Origin: Salvator merianae
Lineage: Eukaryota; Chordata; Lepidosauria; Squamata; Teiidae
Assembly (NCBI GenBank): GCA_003586115.2
Contig: QVOM02000126.1
Coordinates: 53,990,839-54,054,838 of the forward strand
Length of the DNA stretch: 64,000 nt
Reading direction: 5' to 3'
Part shown: one piece after another, positions 49,529 through 61,895 of the stretch
How positions within the stretch are numbered: position 1 is the first letter of the stretch
Layout: every line of letters starts with the position of its first letter
The notes under the pieces: model-generated
What the model saw: only the letters and a program-made list of their open reading frames with translations
Databases searched by the model: none
What the model was told of the DNA's origin: nothing
Program-made: the position numbers and the translations under genes

Positions 49529-49715
49529 AGTATCCAAGATATTGAAAATTGCTACAGCTCAGTGGTTGAGAAGATGCCTGGAATGCATGAAGTCAAAAAA
49601 TTGACCTCCAGTATGTCCGCGGAAGAAGAAAATGGGAAACCACTTCTTCGTTTGCTTAAAAAACTGCATGGATGTGGCTATGTAGACAGCCTACATAGAG
49701 ATTGATCTGTTCTGG
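49529..49715 (+). repeat. Possible tRNA-type SINE remnant
   Basis: acagctcagtggttgagaag, gatgcctggaatgcatgaag and tgacctccagtatgtcc follow the order of a common squamate tRNA-derived SINE ('agctcagtggtagagc...ctgcatgcagaaggt...ccccagcatc'). A 70-codon open frame passes through it, and I treat that frame as incidental. Confidence 0.4.
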
Positions 49716-50389
49716 AATAACCAACCTGCCCCATGGTGGAACATGTTGCTGTTGGGCTGGGCTAAGGCTGTCAGCATAGTGGCAGCCCCTCCCTGCTCAG
49801 TGGTGGCTGCTGTGGCATAGGCTAGTTCCAGCCTTTGAAGCTGCCACTCAGCCTCCAAAGGCTGGGAGCTTTTTCTTCCCAACATTCAGTGTTTCCCGAA
49901 GGGCATTTTTGGGGGATGCACCCACTTCTGGCAATACTTCCTGATGTGCTGCCAAAATGCCCCCTGTGTCCCAGAACAGTAGGCCATGTGCCTTCTGTTC
50001 TAGGGTCATTAGACCTTGTTGTCAAGGTCTACCAATAGAATGGGATGAGGTGTCAATTTTGGTGCCCTTTCCCAACTCTATTGTTCTATCCATGCAGACA
50101 GAGTGTTCCAGGGGTTATGGGGCCTCTCTTGTTCTTCCTTTCTGTGTGGAATAAAGAGGTCTATGATGCTCCATGGGCTGGAATAACAGTTTGTGCAGAA
50201 ATGATTATGGAGACCAGGATTCACCTCTAACTTGATGGTATCTAACAGCAACAATCCAAAAATATGGTGCCTTTTGACATGGAAATTCCATTTAAACATG
50301 CTAATGAAAAGCTTTTGATAATCTATGTTCTGTGAAATATTTAACCTTCTTTAAAAGATTTAAAACAGTATAGATATTTTTCCCCCTAT

Positions 50390-50393
<4 letters not shown>
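49716..50393. other. No gene seen
   Basis: Overlapping short frames on both strands without motifs. Confidence 0.4.

Positions 50394-50452
<59 letters not shown>
50394..50452. repeat. Compound (CT)n(AT)n microsatellite
   Basis: About 21 CT units pass directly into about eight AT units. Confidence 0.95.
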
Positions 50453-50469
50453 CAAAGAAGGGGCTTGCT

Positions 50470-51050
50470 GGCTTGTGGTGGGGGGAGGAAGGGCCTTGAA
50501 TAAGCTAGAATAGATGGGGAAGTAAGGGGGCAGGAGGAACATGATGGTTGGATAGGGGGCAGTGAGAAGATCTGGTCTGCAGCTGGGGGAGCAGAAAGGG
50601 TAGGTTGACTTGAAATGCACTTTCTGCTCCAGGTGGGAAGGGCCTTATTATGACCAGATGTAAGCTCCAATCTCACAGGTACCCACATAATGGCACTGGG
50701 CAATTTCATAATTTCAAAAACCTGTACAGTTACCATGAAGCTCATCTGCTAGGAAATGAAAATAAATTTCCTTCTTGTGAAGTTTGCCCTGCCTGCAGGG
50801 TCCCCCTTCCTCAAACTTCACCAATACCAGGCAGAGCGAGGGATCACAGGCTCTCACACACCCCTCCAACCACAGCATGGTGAACAAATGAAACACTGGA
50901 GGATCCCTCTTCCTCAAAGGTGCATGTTTGTTGTGAGGGGGCAGCGTGCAAATGTCTTGGAAAAGCTAAAACAGATGGGGGGAGAGGCAAGAGGGCAGAA
51001 ATGTGAAGGTTGAATGGAGGGGCAGTGATAGGAGGGGGGGGGGACTATTC
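50470..51050. repeat. Segment with an internal diverged duplication
   Basis: 50498-50578 and 50957-51040 share an ordered series: ttgaataagctagaatagatgg versus ttggaaaagctaaaacagatgg, then gggcaggaggaacatgatgg versus gggcagaaatgtgaaggttg, then ggggcagtga. Copies are in direct orientation about 460 bp apart, either an old tandem duplication or two pieces of one repeat family. Confidence 0.55.
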
Positions 51051-51689
51051 CAGCTGGCTGATGATTAAAAACAAAAAGCAGAGCAATGGAGGCAGGACAG
51101 AACTTGACAAGAGCTTCACTACTGGAACTTTAAAAAATAAAAGGAAACATGGACCCTGTCTGCTCTTGAGAGCAGTTCCAGGATACCCTTACACTCCACC
51201 CTTAACACTAAGCCTCCTATAATTGGGGGGAAAAAAAAGTGAGTGAGAGAGAGAGAGAAGATGCAAGATGGCGAGACAGAGGGAGTTGGCCTTCCCTCCC
51301 CCTGAGAGCCCAAATGTGATTGATAGAAATATAACCAATCATATTTGCAGGGTTGGAGAGGGGAGAAGTATGCTGTCTGAAGACTGAAGCTTGGATCTTA
51401 GAAAGTGTGGGCAAGCAAACACCATCTCAGGGAGCAGGAAAATCAGAAGTGTCTGAACCGGCCCAAAGTCTCCATTTTGTCTTGAAACAGACTAAATACT
51501 TGTAGTGTGACCTTGGCCTCAGAGTATAATATCCAAAAGCAGTATTAACACTTGTAACTGACAAGATTACTTAAGGGTGCAGGAGGGATGTGCCTTAAAC
51601 AGGGGAGGACTTGAAAAGCCTGCAAGCAAAATAAACAAATTCCTGTAAGGTTTGGGGTCACTGATACCCCCCCCATCTCCTCCTCCTCC
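51051..51689. other. No gene seen
   Basis: Purine-rich tracts (51195-51260), otherwise nothing recognised. Confidence 0.4.
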
Positions 51690-52560
51690 TTTTCTGAGCA
51701 GCAATGTGAAATTTACTTAGTATTAATATATACAGCGGTGGGGAATGGGTGTGGGGAGCCTAAAAATATTATAGCAGTCCGGTAGTAATTTGCTACTTTT
51801 TAATGACAAAGCCAACAGAAACAAAGAGGGAAAGAACAGCGAAAAGAAAGAAGAGAAAATGTTAGTTTTCAGTAGAAACATCAGGGAGGTGGGGAGTATG
51901 ACAGCAGCTCCACTCTGGTTGGTTACCTCCTAATAATCGCCTTCCTGTAATGAGCTTGGGGATGGAGCGACATCTCCTTGACAATGCTGGCAGCAGGATA
52001 ACTTCTACATGCTATAGATTTTTCCTCATTGATTGTAATCTTCTCCTTCCCCAGCGTCTGTCTTTGCTTCTCCGTGACTTATCGAACACCGAGCAGCCCC
52101 TGAGTAATTCTCAAACAGTTTGGGATCATTTTTATTTTCACAGGACAGTTGAGACCAATGGACTGATTTATGTGTACTTTGGAAGGAAAAACAAAACAGG
52201 GACACCCTGGGAGCTGGCATGGCTGAGGGGATTTCAAAGCACAAACTAAAACAAAGGCGGCACACTCGGCTTCCCCACCCCATCCCTGCCGCTCCCTCCG
52301 CACACTGATAATTTCATAAGTCTCTGCCAAATCTTGGAGGGGAGAACAGTAAAGCATAAACAGCTTTCACAGCTGTGATTCCAGCCATGATTGATGATGA
52401 AATACCACTGGAGGGATAGTAAGAAAATGAATATTTATTAATGGCATAAAGTGTCACTGGTTTAAACTCTAAAGAGATCCATCATTTAATAACCACAGAA
52501 TGTGTGTGTTCAAAAGCAAAGCGCTCAATAAAAAGTGCCAAAGACACTAAATAAAAAGTA
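51690..52560. promoter_or_regulatory. Candidate conserved non-coding element(s)
   Basis: There are no repeat signatures and the sequence is highly complex, with words such as cctgtaatgagc, gataatttcataag, ttcacagctgtgattccag, gattgatgatgaaat and tatttattaatggc. E-box (cagctg) and homeodomain-like sites are dense. The 99-codon frame at 51950-52249 shows no protein-like pattern. The call rests on texture alone. Confidence 0.3.
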
Positions 52561-52899
52561 GTTATCCAAAGGGGATTGCTGAAATCAACTCCTCTATTTA
52601 GATGGGTAACCATAACCACAGTGGTTTTACATTTAAAGATTATAGTCCCATTATAGCATCAATTTGGCATTACGTTAGAGGTAGATTGTATAGTTTCTTG
52701 TGAAAAAAAAGGAGGTCAGTCATTCCAAACTAGCATGAAATAACAAAGCTATCATTCATATTTATTGACTGCACATTGCTACTGTGCTTTTCCACATATT
52801 TGATATAGGAATAATGATTTGGATGTTTGGTGGTGCAAGAAACAAGACAAAACTCCCCCCCCCTTTATAATACTTCATTCTTTCTTATCAGGGGCTTAA
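52561..52899. other. No gene seen
   Basis: AT-rich, nothing recognised. Confidence 0.4.
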
Positions 52900-53036
52900 G
52901 CCCTTTCTGCTTTGGGCTTTATTTTGGATTGTATCTTAGAATAGGGGCCTGCCATCCAAATGCTGGTGCAGACTATGGCAAGTCTTGCCCCTATTCTGAA
53001 ATATAATCCAGAATAAGGTCCAGTGCAGAAAGGGCC
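52900..53036. mobile_element. MITE-A, copy 7 (internal deletion)
   Basis: It runs from GCCCTTTCTGCTTTGGGC to CCAGTGCAGAAAGGGCC at 137 bp instead of 180. The centre and part of the right arm are gone while both ends remain. Confidence 0.88.
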
Positions 53037-56000
53037 ATAGTTAGAGTGGCATGGGTCCCTGGCAAAGCAAGATGGTCCCTAATTCGATGTACGCAGGTTA
53101 AAAACATGTGCAAAGTGCAATAAGCGCCTGGCATAGCATTCAGCCAAATTATCCAAAAGGGCCCCCACATTGCTTCATGGGCTTCTAGCAAAACCTGGAC
53201 TTTTCAACTGTAGTTACAACCCTTCTTGTGTTGTTTTCTTAGCTGACACTAATGAGATTGCAAAAGAGGACATTCATGCCCACCTCTATTTACTGTCAAT
53301 AGAATCACTTTTGTACAATGAAGGCTATACACACACACACATGTTCTCTTACACACATATCTGGTAAGTTAAAGACAATTTTAAGTTAATGAGATATGGA
53401 GAAGATTAAGATACTGTTCTCAAAAACACTATTTTAAGAGATTGAACACTGCAGGGGAGGCACTTATTGGCAATTAAGTATAGCAAAATTGATGGAGTCT
53501 GCTGTTCTATTTCATTGTAGTTCTCCAACTGATTTGACTGCTTATGGACTGTGCAGGAGAGAGGGAGCACTGCTGACTAATCAGAAGAAAAACTTGCCTC
53601 ACTGGTGTTGTAGGTTTGAGGTAAAATTTTAACATCCTCTGAAAAGTGTATAAACGTATTATAAAATGAGCAAAGGGAAGTCATTTAGGGCACTGCAAAC
53701 AGTGATGTGAAGATTTCAGGAGCTTGGTTATTGTTTTCTGTGATTAACATACGGAAAAGACTACAGCAGTGGCACACACTTGATGGTTGCACAGAAGAGA
53801 CAATTTCAGAAGGTATAGCTTATAAGGTAGGTGACACCTGCAGAATGAGCACCTTATATATAATTGTTAAGAGATAGCACTCTTGTCATTTTCTCCTTAT
53901 GATGATCCTATCTTTTTAAAAAATTCTTGGAAAAGCCAAGATAGGATTGTAAAAGGACTCAGAATGATAGGAGCCCAGAATCAAATTGATTGTGGATTAA
54001 ATTTCCGATTTTTTAAAAATAATAAAAATATAAATAGAACAAAATAAACAGCGTATTATCAATATAATGAAGTGAGATGTGCATGGTGCCATGGTGGCAC
54101 TGTGAGAGTCCCCTGAGGGATCTGCACATCCAATGCTCCCTAGTAGTACCATGGGTACCCTTGGAAGAGCACACCATCCACACTCATCCAGCAAGTATCC
54201 CAGAGTAAATGCTCATTAGAGGGATGTAAAGGTAGAGAATGACAAGGCACTATGGCAATGTTTCTTTCCTGCCTGCCTGTCCTGCTGCAGCTGCTGTTAA
54301 AGGTGCAGGCTTACCTATGTCACAATCTTTGGGGTTCATAGACCAACTTTTTCCCCCCCTCCTGAACATAGAAAATAGCCATGGGTGAAAAGACCATTCA
54401 TAAAGTGGACATCATAGTCTTTCCAAAGGTTAATGCTGTCTGGTGTCCTGCCTGCCCACTACTTTGTTGATGAAATTAGAATTCTCATCCTTGGTGAATT
54501 ATATTTAGCACACCATGCAAAAGGGTAGCATTTATGCTCCCCTGAAATACAATATTTCACTTCACTTACTTATTAACCAAAGTATTTCTAGCTCACCCTT
54601 CATCCTGCTCATTGATAGCAAGGATTTCAACTACAATGAGGAACAATGCAGAGACAGCACCTGGCCCCAATTGTCTTGCCATCCAGAGTACATTTCCTGA
54701 TATTCATGAGACCAGAATCTTGGGACCTGGACTGGATGGCACAAGAGCAGTAGGACTTGTATCTAGGTCAGAAAATATGTATCTGTACAGTAAAGAGTCT
54801 TTGTACTAAGGTCAGCCAAATGTTTACTCTCCCTTGGGATTGTTACCATATTCATAGTCCTGAAGATTCTCCACATATGTGAGAATAATGCTTAACACAT
54901 GTATAGGGGCAGTTCTCATAATACTCCAGAGTCCCAGGAACTATTATTCACTGCAAGTCCTAGCTCATGCCAGACAGGTTCTGATAAGGCATTTGGTTCG
55001 ATGGTCAACTGAGCATACGATTTTAGTTCATGTACATCTCTGGACTAGGCTTGTGTCAAACCGAAGTCTGTCTGTTGTTGAACCCCATAAAGATAACTGG
55101 GACTATAAAGTACTCTATGCAGGATACCTGGTAAATGTGGAAGGCAGAACAACATGATGAAAATTGAAGAAGAATACATCTACTGCCCATCACATGCCTT
55201 CTGCTGCTGCTCCCTAGTTCTATGCAACTGGGAGCAGACTGGCCTGCATCATGCTCACATATGATGTTACTGTACAGTTACTCCTTCCACCTCTATGCAT
55301 CCACACTGGGGGAGGGAGCAACTTGAGGATGTAACAGAGGGTGCCTGAATTTGATGCCATAGACCCAGAATGTCCTCTGGAGTGTACCAACTGCCCAGGG
55401 GTGGTGTCTCTGATATGACACAGAGAGAAAGCACTTTTCACAAGATTACTCAGAATTTTGCAGAACTGCAAAAAGATCAGAATAGGAATGTTCCATTTCT
55501 TCCACTGCTAACACAATGGCTTTTCCATTTGTATTTTTGATTCTTAGCAATATAAATTAAGGCCTTCATCTCCATTCATCTACACAACCTCTGCATAAAA
55601 GCAAAACTAAGTAGCATATCTCCTTATGTTGATTCAACTTTGTCCTAATGTTGTTTGCTCCCTAGTATACAGGATGAGCTTGTTCAAACAATTTTTTTAA
55701 AATGTATTCACGGTGTTGACAGGAAAGGAGAAATTGACAGATGGGATTCATCTGCATAATTTAACATTCCCTTTTTTTTAGTTCGAATGGAATTTCCAGA
55801 ATATTAAACGTAGACTAATAGATGTTGCTGAAGAAAGCTGGGATTCAGGCTAGATGTATTTATAAACAGATGAAAATATATTGCTGATGTGCCAACAAAC
55901 AATTGGATCAGAACAAAGAATCTCTTTGTACTAGCTGCTAAATGTTTATGTAGCAAACATGTAAAAATATAAGAGAGGTGTAGCACTAGACCTTTTTGCA

Positions 56001-56274
56001 AACTGTGGTAGTTATACAAAAATCCTTCCCTTGAGTCACAAAATCATCTGTCTGGCATTTATTTTTGCAGACTGAACCACTGATTGGGAACATAGATTGT
56101 TCAGAAAGTGCTATGCAGCTTATGTAGCTTGTTTCCAAAGTTGCTTCTAAATGTTTTGGTGACAAAGATAACTTAGAAAATACATTTCATCCTTGCTATG
56201 ACATACTGTTCCATCCTTCTTTCTGCCAATATTCCATTTTTCAAGCTATAATCTCTGTAAGAACATGTGTATAT
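53037..56274. other. No recognisable gene over 3.2 kb
   Basis: A short CA tract lies at 53330-53342. Many small frames occur without motifs. Nothing exon-like was convincing. Confidence 0.4.
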
Positions 56275-56827
56275 GGGCCTTTTCGCACTGAGCTCCGTAG
56301 TCCGTTCCCAGTAGTTGGCTTTGGACCGGAGGGGTTGGAGAACGCTGGCTGCCATTCGCACTCCCAGCCAGAGGAACGGACCCGAAGCCGACCAGCAGAG
56401 GGAACAGTGTGAATGGCAGCCGCTAGTTCGGTACCACACTCCATACCATCGAGCTCCGCTTCGTAACTAGAGGGCTCCTTACGGAGCCGGCTTCGTAACG
56501 GCAGCTAGTCTGCCATGCCCAAAGGGCTATCCCAGGCATGAAGCATCGTACCGGGGTGTGAAGCTTCGGACCACGCATGCACAGCCATGCCAGCCATGCC
56601 CAGATGCCATTTCAAATGCTGACGGGAGTGCAAAAGCACCGTGTCCGATCTTCGCTCCATCGTGCAGGTCGGAATGAAGACAAGCTTTTACTTGTCTAGC
56701 CTTACCCAGGATCAGGTACGAATCAGGTACGATGTGGTTCGGATCGGGTGAGGTGCGCGCCCTTTACAGTGCGAAAGCTCCGTCCCAGCGGACGGGAACG
56801 TTCCACTCGCTAAGTGCAAAAAGGCCC
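56275..56827 (+). mobile_element. Element C, copy 3 (553 bp)
   Basis: It runs from GGGCCTTTTCGCACTGAG to TAAGTGCAAAAAGGCCC, collinear with 48088-48684. It carries a single 20-bp unit (gaagcatcgtaccggggtgt) where copy 2 has three. Flanks are tat and ttt, one mismatch. Confidence 0.9.
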
Positions 56828-57517
56828 TTTGTGTTGGTATATGGGTTTTTTTCCAGTGCATTGTTTGAAACCCGGTCATTCTAGCTTTCATAGCATGCCC
56901 ACTGCAGACTCTGGAAACTGCAGTAGGTCAGGAAACACTGCAGTATGGATAATGTGGGCCCAGCAAGCTGCTTAGATGGTTCACGGGAGGACACTGCTTG
57001 AAAAATGTTAGTAGATATTATCCACATTTCTGTCCTCTGTTGTACTTATTTAGTGCTAATTTAACATTGCCCTAAATGAAAAACTGGGGCTGATATTTGT
57101 ATTATTGTCCCAGGCACAATGTTCTACTATATTTTATTGTGAACAGTCTGGAGAATTGATGCTTTCCAAAGGCAAGTATATCAATAAATAAAACTGGTGG
57201 AATCATTTGAATGCCATTCTGTGGATGAAAAGATTCTGATGGAACTCCCCTCTGTGGAGCCCTGTGTCTCTCCTAAATTTTCCTTGGATGGAGTCTTCCA
57301 AGACATATTTATGAGGATGTCAGTTGAGCTAGAAGTAGGAATCCTATCAAATTGCCTCCACCAATTCTGCTAATGGGTCTTTCATCAGTATAGTGACATC
57401 TATTGGGTTTCACTCAGAATAGACACATGAAAAAGCTGGTTAGAAGAGATTCTGCACAGGATGAGGGTCTAGTTGTCATGAAGATGAAGAGACAGAAACA
57501 TTTCTTCGTAGATCCAT
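56828..57517. other. No gene; possible retroposon tail
   Basis: 57118-57190 (ttttattgtgaacagtctgg, then caagtatatcaataaataaa) resembles a reptile LINE/SINE tail ('gtatataaataaataaa'). The remainder is unassigned. Confidence 0.4.
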
Positions 57518-58075
57518 TTAGGTTGTGCTCACACAATGGAAGCAGCAAGTGCTTTGAAACAGAAGTGTTTGCTTCCTCCCAGGGGTGGGGTGCATGTCAC
57601 CCATACACTATGCATCTTGCCCCCTCTGTCTCTTTACAGCCAGGGACTTCGGGAGCATCAAAGGTTCATTGCTCTGGAAAAGGCCCTGGAAGGGGAGGAA
57701 GCAGAAGCACTTACTAGTGTGGATGCTGACTTCTGCAATGGCACCATGCATTTATTCAACTATTTTGATGATGCCAGCTACCGAGAAGTGTGTTATTACT
57801 GCCCTGTACACATGTACACCAGCCATTTTCAGCTAGGTTTGGCTCCACACATGCACTGTGGCCATTCCCAAGATGGTGGATCACACAAGGAAGTGTCCAG
57901 ACAAGGTAAGTGCTCCCACTTGCTATGTGAAACCCGGGTTGGGAGCTGATTTTCCCACTATAACATTATTGCAGAATATCACCTCAATATCCTGGGACTA
58001 TGTGGACACATGCAGAAATCCCAACATGGCCCCAGGATAATCTTGGATTTTAAATCCTGTCTAGATGCAGCCTAC
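57518..58075. mobile_element. Possible DNA transposon (pair with 46168)
   Basis: The left end tttaggttgtgctcacaca and the right end gtctagatgcagcctaca are weakly inverted. The right 90 bp match 46168-46262. A 137-codon frame (57536-57949) crosses it without a recognisable motif. Boundaries are tentative. Confidence 0.4.
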
Positions 58076-58079
58076 ATTT

Positions 58080-60250
58080 TCACATGGTCAGTGCATGGCC
58101 CCAAATCCCATAAATCGTAACCTGTGAGATCAGGCATTGAGGACTTTCAATATGCATCTGGAATTTCATTTTTTTCCTGGATTTCAGAGTGCCAGGTGAT
58201 ATCCAGAATCATATGCACATTGATTGGGGGGTGGGGTGATACAGCTTTCATATGCTCAGAGGAATGGACCAATCCCTCAGAATCATAACCTGTGGACTCA
58301 GGTATAGAAGTATTTCAGGAAGACGACAGGGCAAATAACATCCACTTACAACATTTAATTCCCCCACACCCGCTAGGTGATCCAGAATTGCATGAACTTA
58401 ATTTTTTAGAGGAAAAACACTCAGGTTTCATTCTGTTGCAGAAATATTCTGGACTCTCTTAAATTGTAGCCCATAGAGTCATTCATTGAGGCATTTTGGG
58501 AAGCACAAGGGATTTCACCTTTTTTTTTCCAGGATTTCAGACCACCAGGTGTTGCTGTAACACAACCACATCAATTTTTAATCGAAAACATTTTGGTTTT
58601 TGTCAGGATCGGAGACATGGCCCAAAGCTGTCCAAATTGTAATCCATGGGATCACACTTCAAGGCAATTCAGGACCCATCTGGGATTTCATTTTTTTGTT
58701 TTGTAATACAGAGCCTAAGAATCACATCTTTTTTTTTTATGGTGTGGAGAAATGCTCTGAGATACTCTGAATCATAACCCATAGGGTCAGCCGTCATGGT
58801 ATTCTGGGATGCACCTGAGATTTCATGTTTTATTCTGGAGTTCAGAGCTTCAGGGAATCCAGTATGTTATTCATACCTATTATTGATGGAAAAAGTTCAA
58901 TCTCCGATTGGTCAAAGGAATGGCCTGAAACACTCCCAGCTGTGGCTTGCAGGGTTCTCTGTTGAACGTTTTGGGATGCTTCTGGGCTTTCACTCTTTAT
59001 TCCGGATTTGTGGGCTTTAGGAAATGTAGAATCATATCCACATTGATTTTCTGTGGAAAATATTCAGTTTTAAGTCAGTCATAATCTGCACAGTCAGACT
59101 TTGAAACATTTCATGATTCTTCTGGGATTTTTACTCTTTAGTTTAGAGTCTTAAAGGATACAGAATCACATCCACATTTATTTTCATTGGAAAGCATTCA
59201 ATTTCCATCTATCAGTTGAATGGTCTGAATCTCTTCAAATTCTAACCTATGCAGTCAAGTATCATGCTGTTTCAGGACAATTCTTGATTATTATTATTTT
59301 TTTTTTAAAAAAACTGTATTTTAGATCTTCAGGGGATCGAGAATTACATTCACCTCAATTTTCATTGGAAAATATTCAGTTTTCAGTACATCAGAAGAAT
59401 AACTTGAAACACTCTAAATTGGAAATTGAGGTGCCAAGCATTAGGTTTTGGAACATGTCAGGAAATCAATTTTAATAATGATTTTAGATCTTCAGATGAT
59501 AAGGAATCACATTTTAGGTCTGTAAGAGGAATAGCTTCCTGAATTGTAACCTGCAGGGTCAGACATCAAGGCATTTTGGGATATGTGTAAGATTTCACTT
59601 TTTATTCTGGATTTCAGAGCCTCAGGAGATTCAGAATCTTATTCGTGTCAATTTTTCGTAGAAAATGTTCCATCTCAGTTAATTGGGGGATTGGATCAAA
59701 ACCATCTGAATTGTAATTCATGGTGTCAAGCATTTCAGGATGCATCTGGGATTAGTATTTTTATGCTGGATTTCAGAGTCTGAGAGGATTAAAAATAATA
59801 TCCAGATGGATTTTTGTTGGGAATAAATGAATGAATGAATGAATGAACGAATGAATGAATAAAACAGTTTTCAGTAGGTTGGACAAAAGTGCTGAAACAT
59901 TTTGTATTGTCATCCATGAGGTTAGGCATTGAGATGTTTTGGTGTATATCTGTGATTTCCCTTTTTATTTTGGATTTCAGAATTTTAGATGATAAAGAAT
60001 CTATGTTCATTTTTCATACAAAACATTATTTTGTTTGTTTCTTCAGTTGAGGAAATGGCTCAAAACACTTTGAATTGTAACTCAGTGGGCGAGGCATCGG
60101 GACATTTTGAGGCATGTCCAGTATTTCCGTGTTTGGCCTGAATTTCAGAATCTCACGAGATCCAAAATTAAATCCACATCATTTTTTGGTAGAAATTGTT
60201 CACTTTTCAGTTGTTTGGAGGAATGGTCTGCAAAACTTCAAATAATAAAA
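58080..60250. repeat. Degenerate tandem array, about 13 units of about 165 bp
   Basis: The same ordered blocks recur along the array: 'attgtaacccatagggtcag', 'gcattttgggatgcatctgg', 'gatttcactttttattctgg', 'atttcagagcctcaggg', 'gatccagaatcacatccac' and 'attttcattggaaaatattc'. The 'ggatttcagag' anchor or its decayed form falls near 58179, 58375, 58531, 58705, 58836, 59002, 59141, 59318, 59478, 59608, 59766, 59971 and 60139. Spacings are 130-205 bp. Units are strongly diverged, so the array is old. A (GAAT)n tract at 59823-59862 has expanded inside one unit. Confidence 0.85.
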
Positions 60251-60770
60251 ATGACTTACATTTTAAATATGTTTTGATAATACTTTATATATTTTATCTT
60301 TTTATTAATGTGACCTTTTGTTGAAGGATTCTTAAATAAAATAAAATAAATAACCCACCGTGATAGGTGTCAAGGCTTTTGTTTTTATAGGAAGAGAATA
60401 TATTGAGAAGCAGATTTCAAAAAGGTTTGGCAAAATTATCTTTTTCTGCTATAGTGTCTTGAATTGAACTCTCTCTGCCTTTTCTTTTATATGCAGTGAC
60501 ACTTGAAAAATAGGTCTGAAAACTTCTTCAAACAGGAAAGCAATGAAACTCTAGAGAAGCTTATCATTTCTTCTGTAACTGCCTGCTTTCTGAAAGCTAC
60601 TTCTTTCTCCTAGTATTCTAGCATGCTACTATAACATGACATGTCAGGAGACTCCAACCATAAAATATAAGTTACACAGAGTGTTTTGAAAAATGTTGCC
60701 TTGACTGACAGGTTAAAAAAAAAAACAACTTTTCTTCCAGGTATAACTGTTCTAGTTGGGTCCAATTCTT
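60251..60770. other. No gene seen
   Basis: 60330-60352 (aataaaataaaataaataacc) is an A-rich tail-like tract. Nothing else was recognised. Confidence 0.4.
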
Positions 60771-60846
60771 TTCTTCTTCTTCTTCTTCTTCTTCTTCTTC
60801 TTCTTCTTCTTCTTCTTCTTCTTCTTCTTCTTCTTCTTCTTCTTCT
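60771..60846. repeat. (TTC)n microsatellite
   Basis: About 25 uninterrupted TTC units. The poly-Leu, poly-Arg and poly-Glu frames across it are artefacts. Confidence 0.97.
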
Positions 60847-61723
60847 AATAGTGTGCTCAGAGATGAGTGATGCACCTTCTTCCTTTGCAAAATGATCCCC
60901 CATTTTAATATTTTGGAGCTTACATGAATTGAAGGGAGGTAGACAAAAGATCTTACGGATAGGTTAATATCAGATATTCTCCTTCATGCCTTTAAATCCT
61001 GAACTATTTGACGATTAGAAAATAAGCACCATTATCCTGAACTAGACTCAGAAATGAATTTCAGGAAAGCATGGAACTGCCTTGGGATGATATCCATAAT
61101 GTCAATTGTGATTAGTTTTGGATCATGCCTCTTGTATTTTGTGACTGGTGCCACTGAGGTATTACTGGAACTTCTTTTATTGACCTTGATCCCCAAATTT
61201 GTGCACTTCTGTGATAAATAGTGATGTATTTGTTGTCTGTTATGGAACACCCCTGCAGAGTCAGTGGGTGTTGGAGGTGCAATTCCGGTGGGTATTACAT
61301 AAGAACATAAGAGAAGCCTTGCTGGATCAGGCCACAGCCTATCAGGTCCACCATTCTGTCTCACACAGTGCCCCACCAAATGTTAATAGGCTTTCTCAAG
61401 CAGAAGACAAAAGCAAAACAGTGACCTGCTTTCAACTCCCTGCAAATGGCCTTTAGAGTCTTTCTGTCTGTCTCTCTTACCTGGAGGCAGTACCTAGGCA
61501 TTGATTCTAGTAGCCATTGATACAATTCTCCTCTATGAATTTGTCTAACCCTTTCTTTAAGCTATTCAGGTTAGTTGCTGTCACCACCTCTTCTAATAGT
61601 AAATTCCATATATCAATGATCCTCAGGATGAAAAAAACAAAAACAAAAACCCTTCCCTTTGTCAGTCCCAACTCTCCTGTCCATCAGCTTCATTTTCTTC
61701 CCCCTGGTTCTAGTGTTCTAAGA

Positions 61724-61831
61724 TAAAGAGAAGAAGAAGAAGAAGAAGAAGAAGAAGAAGAAGAAGAAGAAGAAGAAGAAGAAGAAGAAGAAGAAGAAGA
61801 AGAAGAAGAAGAAGGAGGAGGAGGAGGAGGT
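61724..61831. repeat. (GAA)n passing into (GGA)n
   Basis: About 30 GAA units are followed by about six GGA units, running directly into the assembly gap, so true length is unknown. Confidence 0.97.
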
Positions 61832-61895
61832 NNNNNNNNNNNNNNNNNNNNNNNNNNNNNNNNNNNNNNNNNNNNNNNNNNNNNNNNNNNNNNNN
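61832..61895. other. Assembly gap (64 N)
   Basis: 64 undetermined bases directly after the purine-rich repeat. Confidence 1.

Noticed and set aside
49493..49705. 70-codon frame preceded by a possible 3' splice site
   Set aside because: The DNA follows the block order of a tRNA-derived SINE, and the peptide has no recognisable pattern. A coding exon is less likely.
57536..57949. 137-codon frame that looks exon-like and is followed by gtaagt
   Set aside because: It lies between the tentative ends of a DNA transposon whose right end recurs at 46168. Three frames overlap, and none has a domain.
60610..60903. Poly-Arg/Glu/Leu open frames
   Set aside because: They are translations of the (TTC)n microsatellite in different frames. 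The frames across 61710-61928 are the same artefact over (GAA)n and the gap.
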